Part shown: positions 55,280-63,682 of the stretch, piece after piece
How positions within the stretch are numbered: position 1 is the first letter of the stretch
Layout: every line of letters begins with the position of its first letter
Source of the DNA: Streptomyces sp. SID8374
GTDB lineage: Bacteria > Actinomycetota > Actinomycetes > Streptomycetales > Streptomycetaceae
Length of the DNA: 64,000 nt
Reading direction: 5' to 3'
Assembly: GCF_009865135.1 (NCBI RefSeq)
Contig: NZ_WWGH01000002.1
Coordinates: 1,178,001-1,242,000 of the forward strand
Notes under the pieces: model-generated
What the model was told of the DNA's origin: nothing
Database searches by the model: none
The model's input: the letters and a program-made list of their open reading frames with translations, nothing else
Program-made: the position numbers and the translations under genes

Positions 55280-56973
55280 GACAGCGACTCCGCACTGGCG
55301 CGCGCCGCCCAGGTCGCGAAGCGCTCGCCGTCCTCGCGCTCCTCCTGGAACCGGCCGAGCACCCGCTCCACGTAGTCCGGCAGTTCGGCCGAAGTGACCT
55401 TCAGGCCACGGACCTTGCGGCCGAACCCGGCCTCCAGGCCGAGCGCGCCGCCGAGGTGCACCTGGTAGCCCTCGACCTGGTTGCCGTCGCCGTCCAGCAT
55501 CAACTGGCCCTTGAGACCGATGTCCGCGACCTGGATGCGGGCGCAGGCGTTCGGGCAGCCGTTGATGTTGATGGTGATCGGGTGGTCGAAGTCCGGGATG
55601 CGGCGCTCCAGTTCGTCGATGAGCGAGGCGCCGCGCGCCTTCGTCTCGACGATCGCCAGCTTGCAGAACTCGATGCCGGTGCAGGCCATCGTGCCGCGCC
55701 GGAACGGGGACGGCGTGACCCGCAGGTCCAGCGCCTCCAGACCGGCGACCAGGGAGTCCACCTGCTCCTCGGCCACGTCCAGCACGATCATCTTCTGCTC
55801 GGCGGTGGTCCGCACCCGGCCCGAACCGTGCTCCTCGGCCACCTCGGCGATCTTGGTGAGGGTGGCGCCGTCGACGCGGCCCACCCGCGCGGCGAAGCCG
55901 ACGTAGAAGCGGCCGTCCTTCTGCCGGTGCACCCCGAGGTGGTCGCGCCAGGTCTGGGCGGGCTGCTCGGGCGCGGGGCCGTCGATCAGCTTGCGCTGGA
56001 GGTAGTCGTCCTCCAGGACCTGGCGGAACTTCTCGGCGCCCCAGTCCGCGACGAGGAACTTCAGGCGGGCGCGGGTGCGCAGCCGCCGGTAGCCGTAGTC
56101 GCGGAAGATCCCGATGACCCCGCCGTACACATCGGCCACCTCGTCCAGCGGCACCCAGGCGCCGAGCCGGACCCCGAGCTTGGGGTTGGTGGAGAGGCCG
56201 CCGCCGACCCAGAGGTCGAAGCCGGGGCCGTGCTCGGGATGGTTCACGCCGACGAAGGCGATGTCGTTGATCTCGTGCGCCACGTCCAGCTGCGGGGAGC
56301 CGGAGACGGCGGACTTGAACTTGCGGGGCAGGTTGGAGAAGTCGGGGTTGCCGATGAACCGGCGCTGGATCTCGTCGATCGCGGGCGTGCCGTCGATGAT
56401 CTCGTTCTCGGCGATGCCCGCCACGGGGGAGCCGAGGATCACGCGGGGCGTGTCACCGCAGGCCTCGGTGGTGGAGAGGCCCACCTCTTCGAGGCGCCGC
56501 CAGATCTCCGGCACGTCCTCGATCCGGATCCAGTGGTACTGCACGTTCTGCCGGTCGGTGAGGTCGGCGGTCCCGCGCGCGAACTCCTGGGAGATCTCTC
56601 CGATCACCCGCAGCTGCTGCGTGGTCAGCCGGCCGCCGTCGATCCGGACGCGCAGCATGAAGAACTTGTCGTCCAGCTCCTCGGGCTCCAGCACGGCCGT
56701 CTTGCCGCCGTCGATACCGGGCTTGCGCTGGGTGTACAGCCCCCACCAACGCATGCGTCCCCGCAGGTCGTTGGGGTCGATGGAGTCGAAACCGCGCTTG
56801 GAGTAGATCGTCTCGATACGTGTCCGTACGTTGAGACCGTCGTCGTCCTTCTTGAACTGCTCGTTCCCGTTGAGGGGTGTGTGGTGGCCCACGGCCCACT
56901 GACCCTCGCCACGGTGGCGTCCGGCCTTGCGGCGGGGCGTGGTGGTCGCAGGCTGTTCCGGGGTAGCGGCCAT
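55276..56973 (-). CDS. Ferredoxin-dependent sulphite reductase
   Basis: 565 residues from ATG 56973 (GAAGGACG upstream). The protein is a siroheme/[4Fe-4S] reductase: two NIR_SIR half-domains, with cluster cysteines in TACTGIEFCKLA and in NGCPNACARIQ. It reduces sulphite to sulphide with six electrons. Nitrite reductases share the fold, but linkage to cysHCDN and to a chelatase identifies sulphite as the substrate, as shown for the S. coelicolor homologue SCO6102. It is the first structural gene of the operon. Confidence 0.94.
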   Translation of the reverse strand: MAATPEQPATTTPRRKAGRHRGEGQWAVGHHTPLNGNEQFKKDDDGLNVRTRIETIYSKRGFDSIDPNDLRGRMRWWGLYTQRKPGIDGGKTAVLEPEELDDKFFMLRVRIDGGRLTTQQLRVIGEISQEFARGTADLTDRQNVQYHWIRIEDVPEIWRRLEEVGLSTTEACGDTPRVILGSPVAGIAENEIIDGTPAIDEIQRRFIGNPDFSNLPRKFKSAVSGSPQLDVAHEINDIAFVGVNHPEHGPGFDLWVGGGLSTNPKLGVRLGAWVPLDEVADVYGGVIGIFRDYGYRRLRTRARLKFLVADWGAEKFRQVLEDDYLQRKLIDGPAPEQPAQTWRDHLGVHRQKDGRFYVGFAARVGRVDGATLTKIAEVAEEHGSGRVRTTAEQKMIVLDVAEEQVDSLVAGLEALDLRVTPSPFRRGTMACTGIEFCKLAIVETKARGASLIDELERRIPDFDHPITININGCPNACARIQVADIGLKGQLMLDGDGNQVEGYQVHLGGALGLEAGFGRKVRGLKVTSAELPDYVERVLGRFQEEREDGERFATWAARASAESLS

Positions 56974-57021
56974 GACAGTACGTCCTTCGGGACTGCAGGA
57001 GGGCGGCTCTGAACGGCGCAC

Positions 57022-57348
57022 TCGCGCTGAGGCGCGGCGGTGCGCTGGGTTCGGGCAGAGATGTAAGAGGGTGCGGCGGTGCTGGGTCTCTCAGCCCGCC
57101 GGACAGATGGCGCTGGACATGCGGCCGAGGTCGACGTGGCGTCGACTCACCAAGGCAATTCCAGTTCCAGACATGACGGAAGCGTGTCACGCGGATCTCG
57201 GGGCAGTCCACCACTATCCACGATGTGGACGAGATGGTCTCGAAGGGTGAGACATTGTGGTGTCAGTCACACGTTACGTCCGTGGCAATGGGGGCAAATC
57301 ACCCCGGGGCGGGGCCGGTGAGGGCCCCGAACGGGGTCGGGGGGCGGA
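57022..57348. other. Leader and promoter region of the sulphur operon
   Basis: These 327 bases (operon read on the minus strand) hold the leader-peptide gene at 57091-57174. Upstream of that lie AT-richer sequence with GATAGT on the minus strand and the small palindrome CCACGATGTGG, suitable for a promoter and repressor. Downstream of the leader, GCTGAGAGACCCAGC can form a weak hairpin near 57081-57095. No known riboswitch is recognised. Confidence 0.5.
57091..57174 (-). CDS. Putative cysteine leader peptide of the sulphur operon
   Basis: A 27-codon ORF from ATG 57174 to TGA 57091. It begins MSGTGIALVSRRHVDLGR and ends SSAICPAG. The pattern of a hydrophobic start, RRHVDL and a terminal SSAIC is that of the short leader peptides annotated upstream of sulphur genes across Streptomyces. 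The single Cys codon two to four codons before the stop suggests that ribosome stalling under cysteine shortage controls the sulphite reductase operon, 118 bases downstream. Confidence 0.8.
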   Translation of the reverse strand: MSGTGIALVSRRHVDLGRMSSAICPAG

Positions 57349-57984
57349 TCAGGCGCTGTACGCCCCCGGCCACGGTCCCGGGGTCGCCACGACCGGCTCC
57401 ACCTCGGTCTTCGTGTCGAAGAGCCGGAAGCCCCGGCGCAGGTAGTTGTCCATCGCGTACGGGCCGTCCTTGGAGCAGGTGTGCAGCCACACCCGCCGCG
57501 TCGCCGGCCGCTCGGGCCACCGCTCCGCCAGGTCCCAGGCGCGCGCCACCCCGTACGACAGCAGATGGCCGCCGATCCGCCGCCCCCGGAAGGCCGGGAT
57601 CAGCCCGAAGTACAGGATCTCGACCGCGCCGTCGTCCTGCGCGTCCAGCTGGACGTACCCGGCCGGCGTCCCGTTCGCGTACGCCACCCAGGTCTCCGCC
57701 CCGGGCCGATCGAGGAGCTCCTGCCACTGGGCGTACGTCATCCCCAGCCGGTCGGTCCACCGGATGTCGCCGCCCACCGCCGTGTAGAGGAACCGGCTGA
57801 ACTCGGGCAGCGCCACCTCGGACCGGACGATGCGCAGATCGCCCTCCGGTACGGCGGCGGGCCGCAGATCGGCGGGGGAGGTCTGCTCCAGCGACCAGAC
57901 GGTGACCTCGACGGTCGACTCGGCGGTCTCGGTCGTCCCTGTCGCCTCGGTGGCCGGTACGGGGGGCTGTGCGGGGTTGCTCAT
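57349..57984 (-). CDS. GNAT-family N-acetyltransferase
   Basis: 211 residues. A Thr/Glu-rich N-terminal tail of about 30 residues is followed by a GNAT fold with ILYFGLIPAFRGRRIGGHLL as acetyl-CoA motif and AMDNYLRRGFRLF as the final strand-helix. Substrate unknown. It lies upstream of the sulphur operon leader on the same strand, 174 bp apart, and is probably independent. Confidence 0.87.
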   Translation of the reverse strand: MSNPAQPPVPATEATGTTETAESTVEVTVWSLEQTSPADLRPAAVPEGDLRIVRSEVALPEFSRFLYTAVGGDIRWTDRLGMTYAQWQELLDRPGAETWVAYANGTPAGYVQLDAQDDGAVEILYFGLIPAFRGRRIGGHLLSYGVARAWDLAERWPERPATRRVWLHTCSKDGPYAMDNYLRRGFRLFDTKTEVEPVVATPGPWPGAYSA

Positions 57985-58069
57985 GGCGGCCAGAAAACCA
58001 TGCCGCCACCGGCCGGCGCACAGCGGGCCCGCCCATCGCCCCGCGTACCGCCCCGCCCATCGCCCCCGG

Positions 58070-59362
58070 TCAGGCCGGTGCCGCCCCCCGCCGCGCCCCT
58101 GTCACCACCGGCGCCTTCGAGTGCGGTAACAGGTCGGCCGGGTGCTCCGGGTGGACGACCTCCACCTCCACGCCGTCCCCGAAGCGGTACGGGCGGTGGG
58201 CCAGCACCTCCGCCAGATGGCGCCGGAGCCGGGAGATCTCGGCCCGTACCGTCACCGTCCGGGTCGCGTCCCCGAAGATGTCCTGCGCCAGCTCGGAGGC
58301 GCTGCGCCCCTCCCGGTGCACCGCCAGCGCGTACAGCAGCTCCGCGTGGCGCGGCGAGAGCCGCTGCGTCGAGGTGCCCAGCGGACCCACCAGGTGCACG
58401 GCCAGCGCCCGCGGCCGGCTCAGGTCCAGCACCGCCCGGCGCGGCGCCCCCTCCGCCGTACTGTCCGACACCTGCACCAGCCAGCCCCCCGGCAGCGGCT
58501 CCACCCGGCACATCCCGAGCGAGGGCAGCCACACCCGCCCCGCCACCAGCGACTTCGGCAGCGGCAGCCGGTCCACCGGCGGCATCCCCGTCACCGCCGC
58601 CAGCCATCCGTTGGTGTCCACGGCCAGCGCACGGCCCCCGATCCGGCACAGGATCGGCGCCGCCACCGCGCGCAGCCGTTCGATCGCCACCAGATGCCGG
58701 GTGCGGATCTCGCCCTCGGCGAGCCGCGCCACCGAGTCCACCAGGGCCAGCGTCGCAGGATGGAAGGTGGAGGCCGGGCCGCTGATGTCGACGATCCCCA
58801 CCAGCCGCCCGTCGCGCGGATCGCGGACCGGGGCCGCCGCGCAGGTCCAGTTGTGCAGGGCCCGGATGAAGTGCTCGGCCGAGTGGACCTGGATGGGCGC
58901 GCGGGCCGCCAGCGCCGTACCGATCGCGTTCGTCCCCGTCGCCTCCTCCGCCCAGGCGGCCCCCTCCTCCAGGCAGATGTCATGGGCCCGGTGGAGCACC
59001 CCGGAGTTGCCCTGGCGCCACAGCACCCGGCCCTCCACATCGGTGACCACCATGATCTGCTGCGCCGCGTCGGCTATCGAGGCGAGCCCCGCCCGCAGCA
59101 GCGGCATCACCTCGCCGAGCACCGTGCTGTGCCGCCGGTGTTCGATCTCCTCGGTGTGGAGCAGCTCGCTCTCCGGCGACTGCCCGGGGTCGATGCCGCT
59201 GCGCATCACCCGCTCCCAGGAGGCGTCGATCTCCGCGCGCGGGGCGACGGAGGACCGCTCACCCGCCAGCCGGGCCTCCCTCGCCCGGTGGAGCAGCCGG
59301 GTCGCGCGGTCGGCCTCCTGACCGATCACCCGCACCGCTCCGGCAGAACCCGTCTCCCTCAT
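58070..59362 (-). CDS. GAF-domain transcriptional regulator with C-terminal winged helix
   Basis: 430 residues. An AcoR-like N-terminal sensing half contains a GAF domain (QIMVVTDVEGRVLWRQGN, ATGTNAIGTALAARAPIQVH, then HNWTCAAAPVRDP). The last 100 residues hold a winged helix (LSPRHAELLYALAVHREG, then VTVRAEISRLRRHLAEVL). There is no AAA+ domain, so it is not a sigma-54 activator; this layout is common in actinobacteria next to alcohol/aldehyde dehydrogenase genes. Its own upstream region has a GTTGCAA palindrome, so autoregulation is likely. ATG 59362 is chosen by conservation of the RVIGQEAD start. Its signal is unknown. Confidence 0.85.
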   Translation of the reverse strand: MRETGSAGAVRVIGQEADRATRLLHRAREARLAGERSSVAPRAEIDASWERVMRSGIDPGQSPESELLHTEEIEHRRHSTVLGEVMPLLRAGLASIADAAQQIMVVTDVEGRVLWRQGNSGVLHRAHDICLEEGAAWAEEATGTNAIGTALAARAPIQVHSAEHFIRALHNWTCAAAPVRDPRDGRLVGIVDISGPASTFHPATLALVDSVARLAEGEIRTRHLVAIERLRAVAAPILCRIGGRALAVDTNGWLAAVTGMPPVDRLPLPKSLVAGRVWLPSLGMCRVEPLPGGWLVQVSDSTAEGAPRRAVLDLSRPRALAVHLVGPLGTSTQRLSPRHAELLYALAVHREGRSASELAQDIFGDATRTVTVRAEISRLRRHLAEVLAHRPYRFGDGVEVEVVHPEHPADLLPHSKAPVVTGARRGAAPA

Positions 59363-59453
59363 GGTCCCCACCCGTTCCCCCCGAAACACTCCGAGCTGCT
59401 CCGGCCCCATCCTGCCGCTGCCCGGGTGCGCCCGCCGCGCAGTCCACACAATG

Positions 59454-59471
59454 GTTGCAACCCTTTGCAAC
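59454..59471. promoter_or_regulatory. Palindromic operator GTTGCAA-N4-TTGCAAC
   Basis: A perfect 7-bp inverted repeat around CCCT, 91 bases upstream of the GAF regulator start. It is probably the regulator's own binding site; no plus-strand gene begins nearby. Confidence 0.6.
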
Positions 59472-59556
59472 TCTGGCGATGCCCCTCCGAACCGTACGAG
59501 AGTGGCAGCGTGCCGTACGCCGGGCCCGTGCCCGGCGATCGGTGCGGTTCAAGCAT

Positions 59557-59592
59557 GGAGGGTGGTGCCGTGTCGGCGCAGCACCACCCTCC
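59557..59592. terminator. Hairpin terminator of aidB
   Basis: GGAGGGTGGTGC (59557-59568) pairs with GCACCACCCTCC (59581-59592) with a 12-base loop, 17 bases past the aidB stop on the minus strand. Confidence 0.7.
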
Positions 59593-59609
59593 GTCGCTTC
59601 CCCCGGCTG

Positions 59610-61259
59610 CTACTCCGCGACCGGCCGGGCCCGGGTCACCACCGAGGCCAGATCCAGACTGTGCGGCAGCGTCCCGAACGCCGAGCCCCAGTCCCCGCCC
59701 AGCCGCGAGGCGCAGAACGCGTCGGAGACCTCCGGCGGCGCCCACCGCACCAGCAGCGAACCCTGGAGCACCAGCGCCATCCGCTCCACCAGCCGCCGCG
59801 CCCGCGCCTCGATCCCCTCCAGGTCCGCCAGCTCGGTCAGCACGTCCTTGATCGCCGCGTCCAGCCGGTGATCGGCCCCCCGCGCCTTCCCGACCTCCCG
59901 CAGGAACGCGTCCAGCGCCTGCGGCTCCCGCTGGAGCGCCCGCAGCACATCAAGCGCCTGTACGTTGCCCGAGCCCTCCCAGATCGAGTTGAGCGGCGCC
60001 TCCCGCAGCAGCCGGGGCATCCCCGACTCCTCGACGTACCCGTTGCCGCCCAGGCACTCCAGCGCCTCGCCGACGACCGGCGTGCAGCGTTTGGTGACCC
60101 AGTATTTGGCGGCGGGCACCGCGAGCCGCAGGAAGGCGCGCTCCTCCTCGGTGTCCGTGTCGTACGCCGAGGCCAGCCGCATCGCCAGCACGGTCGCCGC
60201 CTCCGACTCCAGCGCCAGATCGGCCAGCACGTTGCGCATCAGCGGCTTGTCGATCAGCAGCCCGCCGAACGCGCTGCGGTAGGTGGCGTGGTGGATCGCC
60301 TGCGCCACCGCCTGCCGCATCAGCGCCGCCGAACCCACCACGCAGTCCAGCCGGGTGGCCGCCACCATCTCGATGATGGTGCGCACCCCGCGCCCCTCCT
60401 CGCCGACCCGGCGGGCCCAGGTCCCGTCGAACTCGACCTCGCTGGAGGCGTTGGACTTGTTGCCCAGCTTGTCCTTCAGCCGCTGGATCGCGAACACGTT
60501 GCGCGTCCCGTCCGGCAGCACGCGCGGCACCAGGAAGCACGTCAGCCCGCCCGGCGCCTGCGCCAGCACCAGGAACCCGTCCGACATCGGCGCCGAACAG
60601 AACCACTTGTGCCCGGTGAGCAGATACTCGCCCTCCCCGGAGACCGGCTGGGCGACCGGCTCCGCCCGGGTGGTGTTGGACCGTACGTCGGTGCCGCCCT
60701 GCTTCTCCGTCATGCCCATCCCGAAGAGCACGCCGGCCTTCTCCTGCGCGGGCCGCAGCCCTTCCTCGTAGACGTACGAGGTCAGCTTCGGCTCCCACTC
60801 GGCGGCCAGCACCGGGTCGGTCCGCAGCGCGGGCACCGCGGCGTGCGTCATCGAGAGCGGGCAGCCGTGCCCCGCCTCCGCCTGCGTCCAGACCAGGAAC
60901 CCGGCCGCGCGCCGGACATGACCGGCCGGACGGCCCCAGGCGTCGGTCAGCCCGGCGGCGACCGCGTGCCCCAGGAGCCGGTGCCAGGACGGATGGAACT
61001 CGACCTCGTCGATCCGATGCCCGTACCGGTCATGGGTGCGCAGAACGGGTGGGTGCTCGTTCGCCTGCGCACCCCACGCCTGGGCCTGCGCGGAGCCCGC
61101 GGACTGCCCGAGCGCCCCCAGTTCTTGCCTGGCCTCGGGCAGGACGGCCGGGTCGATGTGCCGCTCCACGGCCTCGGACAGGGCCCGGTCGGCGGTGAAC
61201 ACGTCATAGCCGACCAGCGGCGGAACCTGATTGGTCACTGTGTGGGTGGTGGCTGCCAT
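59610..61259 (-). CDS. aidB: AidB-like acyl-CoA dehydrogenase
   Basis: 549 residues, the length of E. coli AidB. THTVTNQVPPLVGYDVF, GMGMTEKQGGTDVRSNTT and HKWFCSAPMSDGFLVLAQ follow AidB almost motif by motif, and CLGGNGYVEES and NSIWEGSGN are the acyl-CoA dehydrogenase C-terminal motifs. AidB binds FAD and DNA in the alkylation (Ada) response of E. coli and has low dehydrogenase activity, so a DNA-protective role is possible. Its ATG is 17 bp from the divergent start of the YihY gene, and TACCGT sits six bases before it. Confidence 0.9.
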   Translation of the reverse strand: MAATTHTVTNQVPPLVGYDVFTADRALSEAVERHIDPAVLPEARQELGALGQSAGSAQAQAWGAQANEHPPVLRTHDRYGHRIDEVEFHPSWHRLLGHAVAAGLTDAWGRPAGHVRRAAGFLVWTQAEAGHGCPLSMTHAAVPALRTDPVLAAEWEPKLTSYVYEEGLRPAQEKAGVLFGMGMTEKQGGTDVRSNTTRAEPVAQPVSGEGEYLLTGHKWFCSAPMSDGFLVLAQAPGGLTCFLVPRVLPDGTRNVFAIQRLKDKLGNKSNASSEVEFDGTWARRVGEEGRGVRTIIEMVAATRLDCVVGSAALMRQAVAQAIHHATYRSAFGGLLIDKPLMRNVLADLALESEAATVLAMRLASAYDTDTEEERAFLRLAVPAAKYWVTKRCTPVVGEALECLGGNGYVEESGMPRLLREAPLNSIWEGSGNVQALDVLRALQREPQALDAFLREVGKARGADHRLDAAIKDVLTELADLEGIEARARRLVERMALVLQGSLLVRWAPPEVSDAFCASRLGGDWGSAFGTLPHSLDLASVVTRARPVAE

Positions 61260-61276
61260 GCCGATACGGTAAGGAG
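61260..61276. promoter_or_regulatory. 17-bp divergent promoter region with back-to-back -10 elements
   Basis: Only 17 bases separate the divergent start codons of aidB and the YihY gene. TACGGT (61265-61270) lies six bases before GTG 61277 on the plus strand. TACCGT on the minus strand, overlapping it, lies six bases before the aidB ATG. Both transcripts would be leaderless and would compete for the same bases. Confidence 0.5.
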
Positions 61277-62494
61277 GTGCAGGCAGCAAATGAAACACCC
61301 GAGCGGCCACCGGGCCGGCTCCACCGGGCCCGAGTCCTCTACCGCAACGTCTCGAAGCGGCGGATGGCATGGCAGTTGCTCAAGGACACCGTCAACTCGT
61401 GCATCGAGTACCGGATCCTCGGGCTGGCGGCCGAGGCGGCGTTCTTCACCCTGCTCTCCCTGCCGCCGCTGCTGCTCGGCATGATCGGACTGCTCGGTTA
61501 CGTCGACGAGTGGACGACCACCACCACGGTCGCCTCCATCGAGCGCAACATCCTCTCGGCCTCGCAGACCGTGCTCTCCGAGCGCGGGGTCAACGACTTC
61601 GCCAAACCGCTGCTGGCCGATGTCACCACCGGCGCCCGTCCCGATGTCATCTCCATCGGCTTCGCCATCGCCCTGTGGTCCGGCTCCCGCGCGGTGAACG
61701 TCTTCATCGACACCATCACCGTCATGTACGGCCTCGACGGCCACCGCGGCATCGTCAAGACCCGGCTGCTCGCCTTCCTGCTGTACGTCGTCGCCCTGCT
61801 GCTGGGCGCGGTGGTGCTGCCGCTGCTCGTCGTCGGCCCGGACCGGGTGGTCGAGTTCGTGCCCTGGGGCACCGAAGTCGTCGCCGTCCTGTACTGGCCG
61901 GTGGTGATACTCCTGACGATCGCGTTCCTGACGACTCTCTACCACGTGTCGGTTCCCGTGCGTTCGCCGTGGATCGAGGACGTCCCCGGGGCGCTCGTGG
62001 CGCTCGGGATGTGGGTGGTCGGCAGCTTCCTGTTGCGGATCTACCTCACGAACACGGTCGAAGGCCCCACCATCTACGGCTCCTTGGCGGCGCCCATCGC
62101 CGTCCTGCTCTGGATCGGTATCTCCGCTTTCGCCGTCCTGGTCGGGGCGGCGGTCAACGCGGCCATCGACCGGGTGTGGCCCTCGCTCGCCACGGCCGCC
62201 GCCCGCGAGGCCACCGAACGCGTCCGGGCCGCGCAGGCCGCCGAGTTCGTCGCCCGCACCCGCCCGGCCGCCTACGAGGGGGCGGACGACGAGGAGGACG
62301 AGGACGAGGGCCCGGCGTACATGCCCTCGGAGTTCCCCGAGCGCTGGTCCCGCTTCCTGCCGCCCGACGACGTCAAGTCGCGGCTCCAGTCGACCTGGGA
62401 GAAGGAGCCCAAGGAAGCCAAGGAGCCGAAGGAGCCCAGGGAATCCAAGGAGCCCGGGCAGCCCCCGGACAGCTCCGGACCGCCGCCCTCCTGA
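61277..62494 (+). CDS. YihY/BrkB-family inner membrane protein
   Basis: 405 residues with six membrane segments. LGLAAEAAFFTLLSLPPLLL, RPDVISIGFAIALWSGS and the ILLWIGISAFAVLVGAAVNA helix match YihY/UPF0761. The family is sometimes called virulence factor BrkB, but its function is not established. The C-terminal 100 residues are cytoplasmic: an acidic run (GADDEEDEDEGPA), then a Lys-Glu-Pro-rich tail of short repeats (KEPKEAKEPKEP and on). GTG 61277 is preferred because AAGGAGG overlaps it and the -10 spacing fits a leaderless transcript. Confidence 0.88.
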   Translation: MQAANETPERPPGRLHRARVLYRNVSKRRMAWQLLKDTVNSCIEYRILGLAAEAAFFTLLSLPPLLLGMIGLLGYVDEWTTTTTVASIERNILSASQTVLSERGVNDFAKPLLADVTTGARPDVISIGFAIALWSGSRAVNVFIDTITVMYGLDGHRGIVKTRLLAFLLYVVALLLGAVVLPLLVVGPDRVVEFVPWGTEVVAVLYWPVVILLTIAFLTTLYHVSVPVRSPWIEDVPGALVALGMWVVGSFLLRIYLTNTVEGPTIYGSLAAPIAVLLWIGISAFAVLVGAAVNAAIDRVWPSLATAAAREATERVRAAQAAEFVARTRPAAYEGADDEEDEDEGPAYMPSEFPERWSRFLPPDDVKSRLQSTWEKEPKEAKEPKEPRESKEPGQPPDSSGPPPS

Positions 62495-62510
62495 GCCTGG
62501 GCCTTCGCGC

Positions 62511-62516
62511 TAGCGT
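62511..62516 (+). promoter_or_regulatory. -10 hexamer of the AraC-family gene
   Basis: TAGCGT lies six bases before ATG 62523 with GGAGAC between; spacing fits a leaderless start, although GGAG is present. Confidence 0.4.
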
Positions 62517-62522
62517 GGAGAC

Positions 62523-63287
62523 ATGATCGAGGAACAGCAGCGGTACCGGGAGCGGCCCTCCCGGCTGCCCGGTGCCGTCGTCTGGACCTGGGACGCCCCC
62601 GACCACCCGCTGCGGGAGCCCCACTCCGTGCTGCCCGACGGCTGCATGGACCTGATCTGGAGCGACGGCCGCATCGTCGTCGCCGGGCCGGACACCCACG
62701 CCTTCGAGGTGGAACCCCCGAACCGGGTCCCCTCCGCCGCGATACGGTTCGCCCCCGGCACCGCGCCCGTACTCCTCGGCGTACCGGCGTCACTGCTGCG
62801 CGACCACCGGGCCGACCTCGCCGACCTCTGGCCGTCGGCAGCCGTACGCCGGCTCACCGAGCAGATCGACGAGGCCCCCGACCCCGCCGAGGCCCTCGAA
62901 CGGTTCGCCCTGGACCGGATCGCCGACACCGGGCCCCCGGACCCGCGGACGGTGGCCGTCGCCGAGGGGCTGCGCCGGGGCAGGTCCGTCGCGGCGACGG
63001 CGGCGGAGGCCGGACTCGGCGCCCGCCAGCTCCACCGCCGCTCCCTGGCCGCCTTCGGCTACGGCCCCAAGAGGCTGGCCAGGATCCTCCGCCTCCAGCG
63101 CGCCCTGGAGCTCATCCGCACCGGCCTCCCGTACGCCGAAGCGGCCTGCGCGGCGGGCTGCACCGATCAGGCCCACCTCGCCCGCGAGATGCGCGACCTG
63201 GCCGGTACGACCCTCGGGGCCTACTTCGCGTCGGCGGCGGCGAACAGCGAGACCCCGCTGCCGTCCGGGTCCAGCACCACCGCGTAG
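62523..63287 (+). CDS. AraC-family transcriptional regulator
   Basis: 254 residues. The N-terminal half (HSVLPDGCMDLIWSDGRIVVAG) is the DUF6597-type sensor; the C-terminal half has the two AraC helix-turn-helix motifs (VAATAAEAGLGARQLHRRS and AACAAGCTDQAHLAREMRDL). The frame carries on past a normal AraC end (GAYFAS) and its last 67 bases are antisense to the VOC gene. Regulator of the neighbouring VOC gene is possible, since such pairs are common. Confidence 0.87.
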   Translation: MIEEQQRYRERPSRLPGAVVWTWDAPDHPLREPHSVLPDGCMDLIWSDGRIVVAGPDTHAFEVEPPNRVPSAAIRFAPGTAPVLLGVPASLLRDHRADLADLWPSAAVRRLTEQIDEAPDPAEALERFALDRIADTGPPDPRTVAVAEGLRRGRSVAATAAEAGLGARQLHRRSLAAFGYGPKRLARILRLQRALELIRTGLPYAEAACAAGCTDQAHLAREMRDLAGTTLGAYFASAAANSETPLPSGSSTTA

Positions 63288-63619
63288 CGCTGCCCCCACA
63301 CCGCGTCCCACGGCTTCAGATGCCCGGTGTGACCGGCACCCGTCAGCTCCCCGTACAGGGCGTCCACCTCCGCCGGACTGTCGCACAGGAACGCCAGCCC
63401 CAGCCGCTCCCCGCCCGCCGGGCGCTCCCAGCTCGGGTCGTAGGAGAGGATGACGTCCTCGGTGTCCCACAGCAGCCGCTGTCCGCCCGGCAGGACCACC
63501 TCCACATGCGGGGCGGACTCCGCCCCGGCCGGGATGTCGAGGCCGAGCCTGCGGTAGAAGGCGAGCGAGGCCGCCAGGTCGGCCGTGATGATGCTGATCG
63601 CGTCGAGTCGTGGAGTCAT
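63221..63619 (-). CDS. VOC-superfamily (glyoxalase-like) protein
   Basis: 132 residues with the paired VOC modules (DAISIITADLAASLAFYRRLG, then AFLCDSPAEVDALYGELTGAG, ending VVLDPDGSGVSLFAA). Function unknown. Its 3' end overlaps the convergent AraC gene by 67 bases. The start has TACCGT (minus strand, 63631-63626) six bases upstream and lacks a ribosome-binding site. Confidence 0.87.
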   Translation of the reverse strand: MTPRLDAISIITADLAASLAFYRRLGLDIPAGAESAPHVEVVLPGGQRLLWDTEDVILSYDPSWERPAGGERLGLAFLCDSPAEVDALYGELTGAGHTGHLKPWDAVWGQRYAVVLDPDGSGVSLFAAADAK

Positions 63620-63625
63620 GGAACG

Positions 63626-63631
63626 ACGGTA
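63626..63631 (-). promoter_or_regulatory. -10 hexamer of the VOC gene
   Basis: TACCGT on the minus strand lies six bases before the ATG at 63619. Leaderless transcription is expected. Confidence 0.4.
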
Positions 63632-63682
63632 GGCGCCCGCCGTCCCCAGGGTCTTGTACGAATCGGACGTGCGGGCTGCCCC

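Noticed and set aside
58070..59362. Sigma-54 activator (AcoR proper)
   Set aside because: The AAA+ domain with GAFTGA is missing and the C-terminus is a winged helix.
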